Position numbers and translations under genes: made by a program. Shown here in pieces: positions 47,564 to 58,973 of a stretch of 64,000 bases of DNA (the stretch's first letter is position 1; each line of letters opens with the position of its first letter). Source of the DNA: Juglans regia (taxonomy: Eukaryota; Streptophyta; Magnoliopsida; Fagales; Juglandaceae); NCBI RefSeq assembly GCF_001411555.2, contig NC_049903.1:19449234-19513233 (forward strand), given 5' to 3'. The notes under the pieces are model-generated. The model was not told where the DNA came from. It saw nothing but the letters and a program-made list of their open reading frames with translations, and made no database searches.

Positions 47564-48284
47564 TAGGAGTGTAACCGAACCGGTTTAATCCGGTTTTGGA
47601 TAAAATTTAAGATCGAACCGGTATGTACTGGTTTTACATTTTTTAAAACCGACTACGCTCTGGTTACCCTCCTAAACCAGTACCTCTGATTTTACCGGTT
47701 TCAGGTCCGGTTTTCTAATTTTTTTAAAATGTAAAAAATATATAATAAAGTGTTACTTCTTATGATAAAATATTATTAATAATTTTATATATACATATAT
47801 TATGTTTAAAGCATATGATCAATTAAATTTTCATCTTTAAGATTAAATTTTTATTTTATAAATTATATAATATTATCTTATATATAATTATATTAATAAC
47901 ATATGATCAAACATATTACAAATGTTCATATTTAAAATTAACATTTTATGTTATAATTTATAAATTATAATATAAAATTATTTCTTATGTGATATATAAT
48001 TATATATATTATATATAAAAATTTAATATACAATTATATATTATATATAGAACTTATATATATAAATATTTTATATAATATATAAAATTAATTTATATAT
48101 TTTCTTCCAACCGGTCTGGTTCGGTCCGGTCCGGTCCAGGAAACTACGGAACCGAAATCGGACTGGGTTTGGCTGGTTTTTATAATATAGGAATCGGTTC
48201 TGGACCGGACCGGTTCAAAACCGGACCAACCGGTCTGTTTCGATCTGGTCCAGGCTAGTTTTTTTATTTAAATTTATATCCCTA
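47564..48284. mobile_element. hAT-like element, 721 bp, perfect 8-bp TSD
   Basis: The ends are TAGGAGTGTAACCG and AATTTATATCCCTA. The flanks ATTAGGAG at 47556-47563 and 48285-48292 are identical. CCGG-rich arms (GGTCCGGTCCGGTCC near 48125) enclose an AT-rich core, as in the other copies. 46760-47550 to its left is unrecognised, possibly CACTA subterminal sequence. Confidence 0.88.
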
Positions 48285-48639
48285 ATTAGGAGCATGTCCA
48301 AATTTAGAGGGCCTACATCATAGGAAGTGTATGCCAATGAATCTCTTTCCTGTAAAATGATGAGCAACGTTTCTTATTACTACAAGTCAAAAATTAACTC
48401 AGATCGAATTTATCAAAATATTATATTCACAAAGTACTAACTAATATCATCAGCAATTACACTATATAACCCCCAAGATAATAGAAACATGTTTTAGTAT
48501 TATCCCAAGGTCAACAGGACATTTCACGATGTCCTCAAAGGTCTATACATTTTTATATTAAGATATAATATCAATTAGTGAAAAAGAGGAAATATAGAAA
48601 TTGTTGAGTGGTCAGGAACTAGCTAGTTTTACTCTCGAG

Positions 48640-48850
48640 TTTTGTTACACAACTTTCACTATACTCCACATTTCATATTTTTTAAAAATTTTTAATATTT
48701 TTTTACAATTATTTTTAGTTTATTCTTTTTAAATTATTTTAAATTTTCTATTCATTATTCATATAATAAATATTTGATAAAAGAAAAAAATAATAAAAAT
48801 TAAAAAAGAATGTGGAATGTGAAAAAATTGTGAAGATTTATTCTTTACTC
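48640..48850. repeat. Small foldback MITE
   Basis: TTACACAACTTTCACTATACTCC on the left faces GGAATGTGAAAAAATTGTGAAG on the right. It shares TTTGATAAAAGAAAAAAATAATAAAA with the elements at 31835 and 41335 (reverse orientation). Confidence 0.5.
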
Positions 48851-49513
48851 CCACCTCCATCATGTCTTATAAAAAACACAGCGTCAGCTTACATAGCTGT
48901 ATAAACCACCTGAACCTTAATTTTATATTGTTTTGGTTATTTTCACTTCTAACAAGTCCTCACAATAGACCCCAATCTACTCAACAAAAGGATACATACT
49001 TGCTTACACTTTTACTAGCTGATCACAATGCATCATACGTTCAAAAAACTACTACCAGCGTAGAAAAGGACGCCTAGGCATCTCCTAGAGTCTCTCTATG
49101 AGACTCCTGACTCTAACTCTGTCACGCAAGTGTGGAGCTGCTTCTCACATTCTTCAAAATGGACCCTCACAGTGAGAACATTAGTTCTTGAAGCACTCTA
49201 CATCATTCTTGTTCTTCTCATTCTCCTCACTAACAAGTTAAAAGTTCCCATTGGACAACATGATGGAGATGATTTAGGTATAACTATGTAGTCTGAACCT
49301 TTGGCATAGTCTAATCAATGTTCTAAAACCTCCGAATACAACATAATTCACTGCATCATTTATGTTAGCTTCTTGTTTTCTCTCATTCAACCTCTCAACT
49401 ATCATATTCTGCATTATATCAAGCATAACAAAATTAGCCATGCACCATGAAAATAATATAATTTCAAAAGAGCAGTGTTGTTTGTACTCACATAATTGTG
49501 CTAAGCTATTTCA

Positions 49514-50525
49514 ACAATAAATCTCCCATATAGACCAATGCAGCTCTCTATAAAAAGCAATCAAATTTGAAGTTTTCTCCCGCTTCAATGAATTAGCAAA
49601 CCTTGTTAGACATTCTATTCAATGACTAAAAAATTAAACCTAGGCTTTTGTTTAAATTGTAGTATTTACCTTTTCCTCCATAAGCCTAACTAGGGGTGGT
49701 AATATGTGACGCGACCATTAACCCAACATGAACACGACAAGATAAAAGCGAATTTGGGTTTAGCCTTAACGAATTCGGGTCAAAACGGGTTGACCCCTTA
49801 AGACATGATTGCTTAAAGGTTCACTAACGGGTCAACCCGTTATAACCCGATATCACCAATTAAGAAAGTTAAATTTACATTTTTACCCTTATACCTAAAA
49901 ATTAAAAAACCATACTCTCGCTGAACTCTAACTCTAACTCAAACTCCCTCACAATCTCACATTCATCTTCAGATATTTTGAATCTTTCACTTAGTTCTCA
50001 GTTGAGTCAATTCTCATGAGTCGCAACCACCTCCCACACTTTTTATGGATTGTAATTTTGGTTTTTTAATGTTTGGATCGTAATTTTAGACTTATGTAGT
50101 TAGTTTTATATTTTTAGGAGATATTGTGATTTTAAATTTTATGTGAAATTATGTTGATAAGTCAAATGGATTATTTAGATCAATTCAACCTATTTACATA
50201 AACGGATTGAAATGGGTCAAAATAGGTCGTGCCGTGTCGATATATTTTTAATTAATTCATAACAGGTCAAAATAGGTCGTGTCGTGTCAACCCGTTATTT
50301 TAATGTGTCATGTTAGAGTTTGGAAATCTGACCTATTAAGCTTAACAGATCATGTTCGTGTTGATCCATATCGTATAATATACACAACTTAACACGACAC
50401 GAACCCGACTTTAACACCATTTGCCACCCCTAAGCCTAACAAATGACTTTTTGTCATCCGTGTGATTAATCCGCTGATTTCTCATACTATTTTTGTTCCC
50501 TTTGACAAAGTCCTAGAATTTAACG
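49514..50525 (-). pseudogene. PF03004-like plant transposase (Ptta/En/Spm type) remnant, split by a hAT-like element
   Basis: Minus-strand translation from 50525 gives VKF, a stop, then DFVKGNKNSMRNQRINHT and DDKKSFVRL. It runs into the hAT-like element at 50432 and resumes after it with MEEK (49682-49671). A GTAAAT donor-like site follows, then a further piece REKTSNLIAFYRELHWSIWE (49582-49523). The WxxFVxxNKxxxxxNxxxxxHT..KSFxRLxEE pattern with a following RE(L)H(W)S resembles the conserved part of PF03004 proteins, which in plants are encoded next to TNP2 in CACTA elements. The match is short and by memory, so the family call is moderate. 50526-51609 upstream may hold more exons but is too decayed to read. 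Confidence 0.5.
49691..50432. mobile_element. hAT-like element (second subfamily), 742 bp, perfect 8-bp TSD
   Basis: The ends are TAGGGGTGGTAATATG and CCATTTGCCACCCCTA. The flanks AGCCTAAC at 49683-49690 and 50433-50440 are identical. The arms are rich in ACGGGTTGACCC, GGGTCAACCCGTTATAACCC and CGTGTCGTGTC phrases, unlike the CCGG type. No coding capacity. Confidence 0.9.
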
Positions 50526-51609
50526 TCTCATAGTTGAATATTATTGTTGTAGGAAATGATAAATACTTAATTAATATGTATCATTACTAATGAAATCTGT
50601 AAATAAACTCCATTGAATATGCCAAAATTCTTACCTTGACACTTGCCGATCTCTCACATAACTATTCCCAAATAAGTTTCTCCAGTAACTTTGTCCCACC
50701 AGAAACAAGTTTTTTTTTCATGTGTATCATATTTTAAGTACTTGCAGTGTGGTAAGTAATGAAAATCATTATACTTTTGAGAAAATGTCCTTATCATTGT
50801 ATCTTGACGGTTGCTTTTAGTTCAATTCAAGACAAAATCAGCCTAAGCACAAGTGGTTAGAGTTTATAAATCTTAAAAATGAATGTATAAATAATTGTAT
50901 TCATGAAGTTAACACAATGTACCCAGACATGATCCATTAGCTCATCCTTATCTTTTTTTTATCTACACGAATCTAGCTTGCATGCCTCATGTCTACGTAT
51001 AATCTGACAATTCATGTCACTCATATTGTAAAGATTGCCACATTGTCACATGATCTCTCCTCTTTGTCAATCCTTAATATTCAAATGAATTTTACCAAAT
51101 TTTTGAAAGTGATTAAATTGTGTGCACTTTGCTGATCTCCAACCACGTTTTCGAGTAAGTAGAGTTATAGAACAATATCACAATATTAATAAGTAGATTA
51201 TTAACAAGAAGACATATAGGCATTTTGTTTAAAATCACCAGCAACAACATTAAACACTTCATGATATATTTTACCTACAACATCCATACTAATAATAGCC
51301 TCGTTGACCAACAATGTCGACTCCTCTAGGCCAACACTCGATGCTTGAGTGAAGTCATATCAAGACGTGCCAATTTTGTCTCTTAGAGTACGTACTCAAG
51401 GTTGTGCTTCTTGGGCTCTACCCGGAGTTGATGCAAGATGACTACCATGTCCATCTTGTTCTTTCTTTCTTCCTCACATAAGCTGGAATATTACTCTCAA
51501 TTCGTACCAAATGTAATATCTCCTTTGGAAGAAAAATGATATAAGATTATGTATGTACATACCATGAATAAAAACTCCATATAATTTAAAAATGACCAAA
51601 TTATGCATT
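50526..51609. other. Decayed CACTA interior, no readable gene
   Basis: Short minus-strand phrases near 51380-51480 (a charged stretch RRKKEQDGHG) may be the N-terminal exon of the PF03004-like protein. No continuous frame can be supported. Confidence 0.3.
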
Positions 51610-51689
51610 AATGAACCTAGTGAGGCTTGTCAATGAGGAGTGCCTTCATTTTCTCTCAGAGAGAGTGTGAGGTTTCAGTGCCTTGGGTT

Positions 51690-51800
51690 TCCACTCTAAG
51701 GTTTACGTCTCACTTGATGTGAGTTTCCGTGTCTAGTTCGCTGGTCTGCTGGTTTTGGTAAGTTCATAAGGTCTACGGCTCACCTCATGTGAGTTACCTG
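51690..51800 (+). repeat. Tandem duplication in the LINE 5' leader
   Basis: AAGGTTTACGTCTCACTTGATGTGAGTTTCC (51699) recurs as AAGGTCTACGGCTCACCTCATGTGAGTTACC (51769), each followed by a CTGGTxxxxxTGCTxTTTTGG-like part. The unit is about 70 bp. Confidence 0.7.
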
Positions 51801-51825
51801 GTTGATTCTGCTTTTTGGTTTCAAA

Positions 51826-53436
51826 ATGGAGGTAGAAGACTTGGCAACACAATGGGAGAGGTTTCATCTCTCAAAAGAAGAAAGTTCATGTTTCCATGCA
51901 AATCCAGATCAATACACCGAGGAAGCTGCACGGGGCAAATACTGTATTGTGGGAAAGGCCCTAACGGAGAAGAGTGTTAACAGTGAAGGTTTTAGGGTCA
52001 CCATGTCGCAGATATGGAAGTTGGATGGGTGGGTTATTTTCAAGGAGTTGGGAGAGCAATGTTTTCTGATGGAATTCCATAAGATGGTAGATAAAGATAG
52101 AGTACTAAGTGGACGTCCATGGTTCTTTGATAGACACCTGCTGACCATGATGGAAGTGGATGAAACAATATCCATCCATGCATTGCAGTTTCACTTTGAA
52201 CCCTTTTGGGTGCAGCTGCATAACCTTCCATTAGCCACCATGACAGAAGATTTTGGTCAGCAATTTGCAGGATCCATTGGACACGTTATCAGAGTGGAAG
52301 CTGAGGCTGATGGACATGCTTGGGGGAGGTGTCTCAGAGTAAGGGTAGCGGTGGATCTACACAAACCTTTGCTGAGAGGGAAATGGCTGAAGCTAGGTGA
52401 AAAACAGCACTGGATTCCTTTTAAGTACGAACGTCTACAAAGTTTTTGTTTCAAATGTGGGATGCTGTCTCACAAAGGAAGAAACTGTGCACGATTAAGA
52501 GCAGAGCAACAAGGAGATGAACAGGCCTCGTATCAGTTTGGCCCCTGGTTACGAGGACAACCCAGGAACACAAACATATTTGATAGGCACAGATATGGTG
52601 GTGGTGGAGGTGGAAACCAATGGGGTGGTGAACAGAAAGAAGATAGTGGCGGAAGTGGAAGCCAATGTAGTGGTGAACAGAAAAGAGCGGGAAAGCAGGA
52701 TATGTCCTCAGCAGAAAATGAGGAAGAAAAAAAGCAAAGGGTCCAATCTCAACCACCAACAAAAGAAAAAAGAGTAGGCGAGGGCTTTATTCAGGGTGGT
52801 TTTCTTGGGAACCAGCTTAAAGATCACATAGGACAGGCAGGATGGATTCCAGAAGTAAAGCAGTCAACAATTGTGTATGGGGTGCCTAGTCTCGAGGGAG
52901 CCACTGAAGCTACTGATATGCAAGCGATCCAAAAGAACATGGGACAAGGTTCTAAATTACCAAAAGAGGGCTCCACGTGCAAAGTAGAAAAATGGTCCCC
53001 CTCGTATGATATTGAAAAGTGGGAAGTACTACAAAGGAGTGAGGTGGATTCTACTAGAAGGCCTGCTGGTACTAGGCAGGTATCCGGGAAAAGGGTGGAG
53101 GCAGGTTTTTTGGATAGTACAGATGATCATGTGAACCCCAGTAGGGTTGACTTGGTTAGCACTGTCAGAAGATGGAAAAGGAAAGCACGTGAAAAAACAT
53201 CCCAGGAGGAAGACAATGGTGGTGCCCTTCTAATTGAAACCCCTAACAGGTCCACCAGAGTGTTTTACCAGAGAGAAGGATCACACATAGTAACATTGTT
53301 TCAAAAAAATTTAAAGGAGATGAAGTTAACAAGGAAACATCATTTGCTCAGGCAGAGGCTGGTCTACAGCCCTGCCAAAACCAATGAGTATCTTGGTATG
53401 GAACTGCCGAGGGCTTGGGAATCCTCGGTCAGTTAG
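51826..53436 (+). CDS. LINE ORF1: DUF4283 and CCHC zinc knuckle protein
   Basis: The ATG at 51826 (MEVEDLATQWERFHLSKEE) is preferred over 51802 because plant LINE ORF1 proteins begin close to this LW/W-E-x-F motif. The frame is intact for 536 residues. DUF4283 covers about residues 30-190 (ALTEKSVNSEGFRVTMSQIW, GRPWFFDRHLLTMMEVDE, FWVQLHNLPLATM). A CCHC knuckle, CFKCGMLSHKGRNC, lies at 52447-52488. The C-terminal half is glycine-, glutamine- and charge-rich (GGGGGGNQWGGEQ) without a domain. ORF1 proteins bind LINE RNA and chaperone it. It overlaps ORF2 by 53 bp in another frame. No stop is present, so this half of the element still looks translatable. Confidence 0.9.
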   Translation: MEVEDLATQWERFHLSKEESSCFHANPDQYTEEAARGKYCIVGKALTEKSVNSEGFRVTMSQIWKLDGWVIFKELGEQCFLMEFHKMVDKDRVLSGRPWFFDRHLLTMMEVDETISIHALQFHFEPFWVQLHNLPLATMTEDFGQQFAGSIGHVIRVEAEADGHAWGRCLRVRVAVDLHKPLLRGKWLKLGEKQHWIPFKYERLQSFCFKCGMLSHKGRNCARLRAEQQGDEQASYQFGPWLRGQPRNTNIFDRHRYGGGGGGNQWGGEQKEDSGGSGSQCSGEQKRAGKQDMSSAENEEEKKQRVQSQPPTKEKRVGEGFIQGGFLGNQLKDHIGQAGWIPEVKQSTIVYGVPSLEGATEATDMQAIQKNMGQGSKLPKEGSTCKVEKWSPSYDIEKWEVLQRSEVDSTRRPAGTRQVSGKRVEAGFLDSTDDHVNPSRVDLVSTVRRWKRKAREKTSQEEDNGGALLIETPNRSTRVFYQREGSHIVTLFQKNLKEMKLTRKHHLLRQRLVYSPAKTNEYLGMELPRAWESSVS

Positions 53437-56400
53437 TGTCCGTAGAAATTTATCAAAGGAAAAGTGTCCCACCTTAGTTTTCCTAGTGGAAACTAAAAGT
53501 AGAAATAAAAGGATGGAAGTGATTAGGAGAAATTTAACGATGGATGGGTGTTTTGCAGTTGACTGTGTGGGATTAAGTGGTGGCATTGCACTGTTATGGA
53601 AAGACAAATGGGATGTCAAAGTGATTAACTACACTAGATGGCATATCAGTGCACTGATCCAAGAAGAAAACAGTGGATCAACATGGCAATTTACTGGTTT
53701 TTATGGCCATCCAGAGACTGGAAAAAGAAGTGGGAGTTGGCAACTTTTGAAGATGCTTAAACCTTCCAGCCCCATGGCCTGGCTTTGCTCAGGAGATTTC
53801 AATGAGATATTGCACCAAAAGGAGAAAATGGGAGGGGCAAGCAGACCTTATAAACAAATCGAGGAGTTTAGGCAAGCAATAGACTACTGTGGCCTAAAGG
53901 ACATTCACTCTCAGGGACTAAGTTTTACATGGTCCAATAACAGGCTTGGAAGGGAATTCACAAAGGAAAAGATAGACAGAGCTCTTGGAAATAAGGAATG
54001 GAATGATATTTTCAGTCATGCCTCATGCACTGCCCTTGCAGCTGTAAAATCTGACCATTCCCCTCTTCTCATTGAAATATGCAGAACAAGTAATGGAAGA
54101 AGGAGAAGACAAGTGTGCTTCAGATATGAAATGGCATGGGAACAAAAGGATGATTGTAAAAAGGTCATTAGTGAGGCATGGAAGGAAGGTAATGGATCAA
54201 GTAGTGAGGCTAGTACTCTGAGGAGACAACTAGACACTTGCAAACAGGAGTTACTGGTTTGGCAGCAGAAAACTAAAAAACAACAGGCCATGAACATTAC
54301 TTAGGGACTACAAAACATTGGTCATCTCCAAAAAACTGGCTCGTGCATACACTTAGCTACCATGAAACAAGCTCAGGAGGATGTGGTGTCTGCATTGATA
54401 GAAAATGATCTAAAGTGGCACCAAAGGGCAAAGCAACACTGGCTTAAGCATGGAGATAGAAATACTCAATACTTTCATATGCAGGCTAGTCAAAGAAGAA
54501 AGACCAATACCATCAAAAGGGTTGAGGTCTCACAAGGAAGGTATGTCACTGAGCAGGCAGAGATTGGAGGTGTGTTTACTGGTTACTTATCTTCACTATT
54601 TACTTCCACCTACCCCTCAAATTTTGAAAACTGCCTGTCTGCTATGGAAACAAAACTTGATTTGGAGATGTAGGCATGGTTAATGATCCCTTTCACTAGA
54701 GAACACATAACAGAGGCTATTTTTCAGATGAATCCACTAGGGTCTCCTGGCTCTGATGGATTTCCAGCTCAGTTTTATCAAAAGCACTGGGAGGTTGTGG
54801 GTGAACAAGTGTGTAATTTCGCACTCAAAGTCCTAAACCAGGGTGGATCCCTTAAGGAGGTTAATGACACTTACATTACCCTCATACCAAAAATTAAAAA
54901 CCCTAAGAGAGTCTCAGATTATAGACCTATTAGCCTGTGCAATGTGGTATACAAAATAGTCTCCAAAACCCTTGCAAACAGGCTGAAGGCCATCCTGCCT
55001 AAGCTCATTTCCCATAACCAAAGTGCATTTGTACCCGGGAGGCTCATTTCTGATAACACTCTTGTTGCCTACGAGATCCTTCATACCATGAACTCAAAAA
55101 TGAAAGGCAAAAGAGGTTTTATGGCTATGAAATTAGACATGAGTAAGGCCTACGATAGGGTGGAATGGCAGTTTGTTGAAGCTACTATGGCCAAGATGGA
55201 GTTCCCTCCAAAATGGATTAACTTAATTCAGACCTGTCTCCAATCTGTAACATACTCAATACTGGTTAATGGTGAGCCTCAAAGGTCCTTCTTGCCTTCA
55301 AGGGGCCTTAGACAAGGTGACCCTTTATCCCCCTACCTCTTCATTTTATGTGCAGAAGCCCTCACTGCCCTGTTAAACAAAGCTGAAAGCTGTGGTGTTT
55401 TGACCCCTATCCCTTTTGGAAGAGGCTCAGTATCAGTGAATCACCTATTCTTTGCAGATGATAGCTTGCTCTTCTGCCAAGCTTCAACCGAGGACCTTAG
55501 ACATGTGCTCAACCTACTTGATATATATGAGAAGGCCTCAGGACATGTGATAAATAAAGACAAATCCTCCATTTTTTTCAGCAGAAATAATGGCCATGCA
55601 GTTCAAAAACAAATTTTGGAGATTGCAGGAGTTAAATCTTCTGGCTCTTTTGAAAGATACTTGGGTCTACCTGCAATGGTGGGAAGAGCAAAGGTGGCAT
55701 CATTCCATTCACTAATTGATAGCACATGGAGTCGAGTTACAAACTGGAAAAACAAATTTCTCTCAGCAGCAGGGAAAGAAGTTCTCCTGAAAGCAGTCCT
55801 TCAAGCCATACCTACCTATGCCATGGGTATGTTCTTAATACCAGCCTCCATCACTAGCAAAATAACTCAACTACTCAGGAAATTTTGGTGGGGCTTCAAT
55901 GAAGATAGCTCCAAGATCCAATGGGTGAATTGGAAACAGCTCAGCTTCAGCAAAGACATGGGAGGGCTTGGGTTTCGAGACTTGAGAAGCTTTAATCTAG
56001 CCTTAATCTCAAAGCAAGGTTGGAGAATTTTACAACACCCAAACTCTCTGGTGGCCAGGGTTCTTAAGCAAAAGTATTTCAGCAAAGTGGGGTTGTTAGA
56101 AGCCAAAGTGGGGACAGGGCCATCCTTTGCTTGGAGAGGTATTCATGCAGGCTTAAGGTTGTTAAAGGAAGGTCTCATATGGAGGGTGGGGAATGAAAAA
56201 CAAATCAATAAATGGTCAAATAAATGGTTGCCCTTCTCCCATCCATACAAGATTCAGTCCATTCGAGATGGGGATTGTTGGTGTGAAAAGGTTTGTGATT
56301 TAATTGACCCCCAAGTGCAGCAGTGGAAGGAATCTTTACTCCAAGAGCTCTTCACCCAACAGGAAATTGATGACATTAAATCTATACCAATTAGTTTTGG

Positions 56401-56935
56401 GGGTAGAGAGGATCAATTAGTCTGGCAATTTACTACACAAGGGAGATATACTGTCAAGAGTGGATATCACCTCAGTAAAAGTTTGGAGTGTGGACAAGAA
56501 GGGGAGACCTCAAGCAAAGTTAATGAAAAAAAAGCTTGGAAGGCTATTTGGAAGTTGAGAGTAACCCCTGCTACTAAAATGTTCCTATGGAGAGCATGCA
56601 AGGAGGCCTTACCAACTCTAGCAAATCTGAGAAGGAGGAAAGTAGTGGAACACAGTTCATGTCTGATCTACAAGCAGGAGCCTGAAACTTCTGGACATGT
56701 TCTGTGGGGCTGCATTGCGGCAAAGGATGTGTGGGGTCAGGGAGTTATAAAGGTGCAAAAACTATCATTTCAAAGTGATTTGATCTTTGATATCTGGTCA
56801 AGAATGGTGGAGAGGCTTAGTTTAGAGGAACTTGAAGAAGTGGCAGATACTATGAGGGGCATATGGACTAGAAGGAACAACACTCTTTTCGGTAAAGAGT
56901 GTATCTTTTCTATTGTCACAAAAGAAATGAAGTAG
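53384..56935 (+). pseudogene. LINE ORF2: endonuclease-reverse transcriptase with two in-frame TAG stops
   Basis: A single reading frame of 1184 codons is broken only by TAG at 54302-54304 and TAG at 54671-54673. The N-terminal APE-type endonuclease has VWNCRGLGNPR, ETKS, GDFNEI (about 53795) and SDHSPL (about 54052). A linker with the NTQYFH motif follows (HGDRNTQYFH). The reverse transcriptase has LIPKIKNP, YRPISLCNVVYKI, SAFVPGRLISDN, MKLDMSKAYDRVEW, LRQGDPLSPYLF and the catalytic FADD at about 55451-55462. A zf-RVT domain follows near 56520-56720; its second Cys is replaced (CLIY instead of CxxC). The C-terminal RNase H domain found in many plant L1 ORF2 proteins is absent; the frame stops at TKEMK. 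It is inactive unless the stops are read through. Confidence 0.9.
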
Positions 56936-57028
56936 TTGTTTTACTCGATTTCTGCTTGTAAATTCATGTAATTGGACTTATGTCTTAATGAGATCAGTTT
57001 CTTTTATAAAAAAAAATGAACCTAGTGA

Positions 57029-57168
57029 TATCTGCATATACTATACATTAGCAATATAATTTTGTCCAATGTTTGCTAAAACATTTCAACAGAAAATTTT
57101 AGACATATTACTAAAAGTGTAACAGACCTGTCATAAAATTGTATATAACTTGAATAAAATGTGCATAG

Positions 57169-57205
<37 letters not shown>

Positions 57206-58022
57206 ATAAGTAGTGAAATCTAGGTCATTAAATGAACAGAACATCACGACTTTGCTTTGGATTACCCATAAAGTAGTGTCGAAAATATCAGGCCATACTT
57301 GCAATCCTGTGTGTATCTTGCCAGGCAAATGATAGACCCAATTGCTGATCTCCAATTGCTGATCGCCAGGCAAATAACCTATGAATGGTTAGCTATGTAC
57401 GATAGAGTTGGATAAGTATGAAAGATGCATACAAAATTCTGGACCTACCAATCTTTGAGGATAGAACCAATTTTTGAGTTTCCCATGTCAAAACAAGTGT
57501 TTGCCACACATGTGCTTTCAATTATATTTTGTAAAGTTGTCTCGGGTTTTATCTAAAACTTTGGACTATCAGTTTTTATTATTTCTTTATTTTTCTTCAT
57601 ATTTCTCACATTTTCATTTCTATTTATAAAACATGAATAAATTATACCGTTATTAGAATAATTTATTTTAATAAAAAAATACTCATGACAAGAAACTTTC
57701 AAAGCTTTAAAAAAAAAAAAAAGTTTACAAAAAATAGGATAATGAGGTTTTTCCATTTATATTATATTTTTTTATTTGGTTATAAATATCATTTTGGCAA
57801 TAGAGAGATATTGCAATTACATTAATATACGATAAATATTGAAAGACCGAAGAATATTACAAATTTTACTGTAGTTAGAGAAAACATTTAAAACAAATAA
57901 TGAAATAAGAAAGAAAGAATATTTAAATCTTATAAATATTGTGCATTGTAAAAGACTTCGGTCGAAATAGAAAAAAGTGGAATTTAAAAAAAAAAGTAAA
58001 AAAATTTAGATATGTCATTACA
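57029..58022. other. CACTA interior between LINE and solo LTR; (TA)n microsatellite
   Basis: 57171-57207 is a TATATATA tract. 57330-57375 has a direct duplication of CCAATTGCTGATC and of GCCAGGCAAAT. No gene is recognised. Confidence 0.45.
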
Positions 58023-58929
58023 TATAATGACCCGGCCCAATAATTCTAAGGTCAAAATATTGATAATTTTTTATTGGACCTAAATTATATTTAATGAGCC
58101 TAGCCCAAACTGTGAGATCTTGTATTAGACTCCACGTTCTACACGACTCACGTCCGTTGTTTTTCATTGCGTGCACGGCTTCATCGCTTCTGCTCCCTCC
58201 GTATGCACGTTTGTTCCTTCGCATGCATGTCTAACCTTCTTACTCGATACATGTCTCGTTCCCTAGGGTTATTTTTTTTGGATGTTCTCTATCACCTATA
58301 TATATATATATGTATATACAGTTAGATCTCCTGCATGAACAAACCTCACGCCGCACCACCTTAAGATAGTTCCACTCCAAGCTGCAGACCGAGAACCATT
58401 TCGAGCATCTACCCAACCCACATTCAACCCCTTTGACACGAGCACACAACCTCCCTCCACCGTAAACCATCGAAAATAACCTCGTTACTGAGTTGGTTCA
58501 TGTCATTTACTCCACTCACAGCACCATTCGCTTTTGGTGTTTCACAAACCACTTTCCTCAGCCGTCTAGCAGACCACCCACATCACAACCACCAGGCACG
58601 TTCCGCAGCCTTGCCTCCCCGAAGCCAAGCCAACCACGTCGCAGTTCCCCTTCTAACCACCTCGTTGCCCAACAAGCAGAGACACTACGCGACTGCCCTT
58701 GGAGAGCCAACAAGCCGCTGCCATCCTCCCCTATTTTCAGTCCATCAAAATAGAGTATGTACATTCCCAACATGAGCCATTGTACTTCACCCTCACCGAG
58801 AGTTCCTCCACGTCGAGACCCCATGGAAACAAACACCAAGGGCTGTTTGGCACCCTCAGTCCGTCATAAGCTTCTCACGGCCTCACAGTGGGTCCTCTCT
58901 CTCCCTCATGCCATGCGTTCTTCCCTCCC

Positions 58930-58973
<44 letters not shown>

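Larger units (their letters stand above)
51624..57014 (+). mobile_element. Full-length LINE (L1-type), 5.4 kb, 14-bp TSD
   Basis: The target duplication AATGAACCTAGTGA is at 51610-51623 and 57015-57028. The element has a leader with internal duplications, ORF1, ORF2 and a short 3' end (ATGAGATCAGTTTCTTTTATAAAAAAA). It is inserted in the presumed CACTA interior. It is complete at both ends, which is unusual for plant LINEs, and its flanking duplication is perfect, so it is young relative to its host element. Confidence 0.93.
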
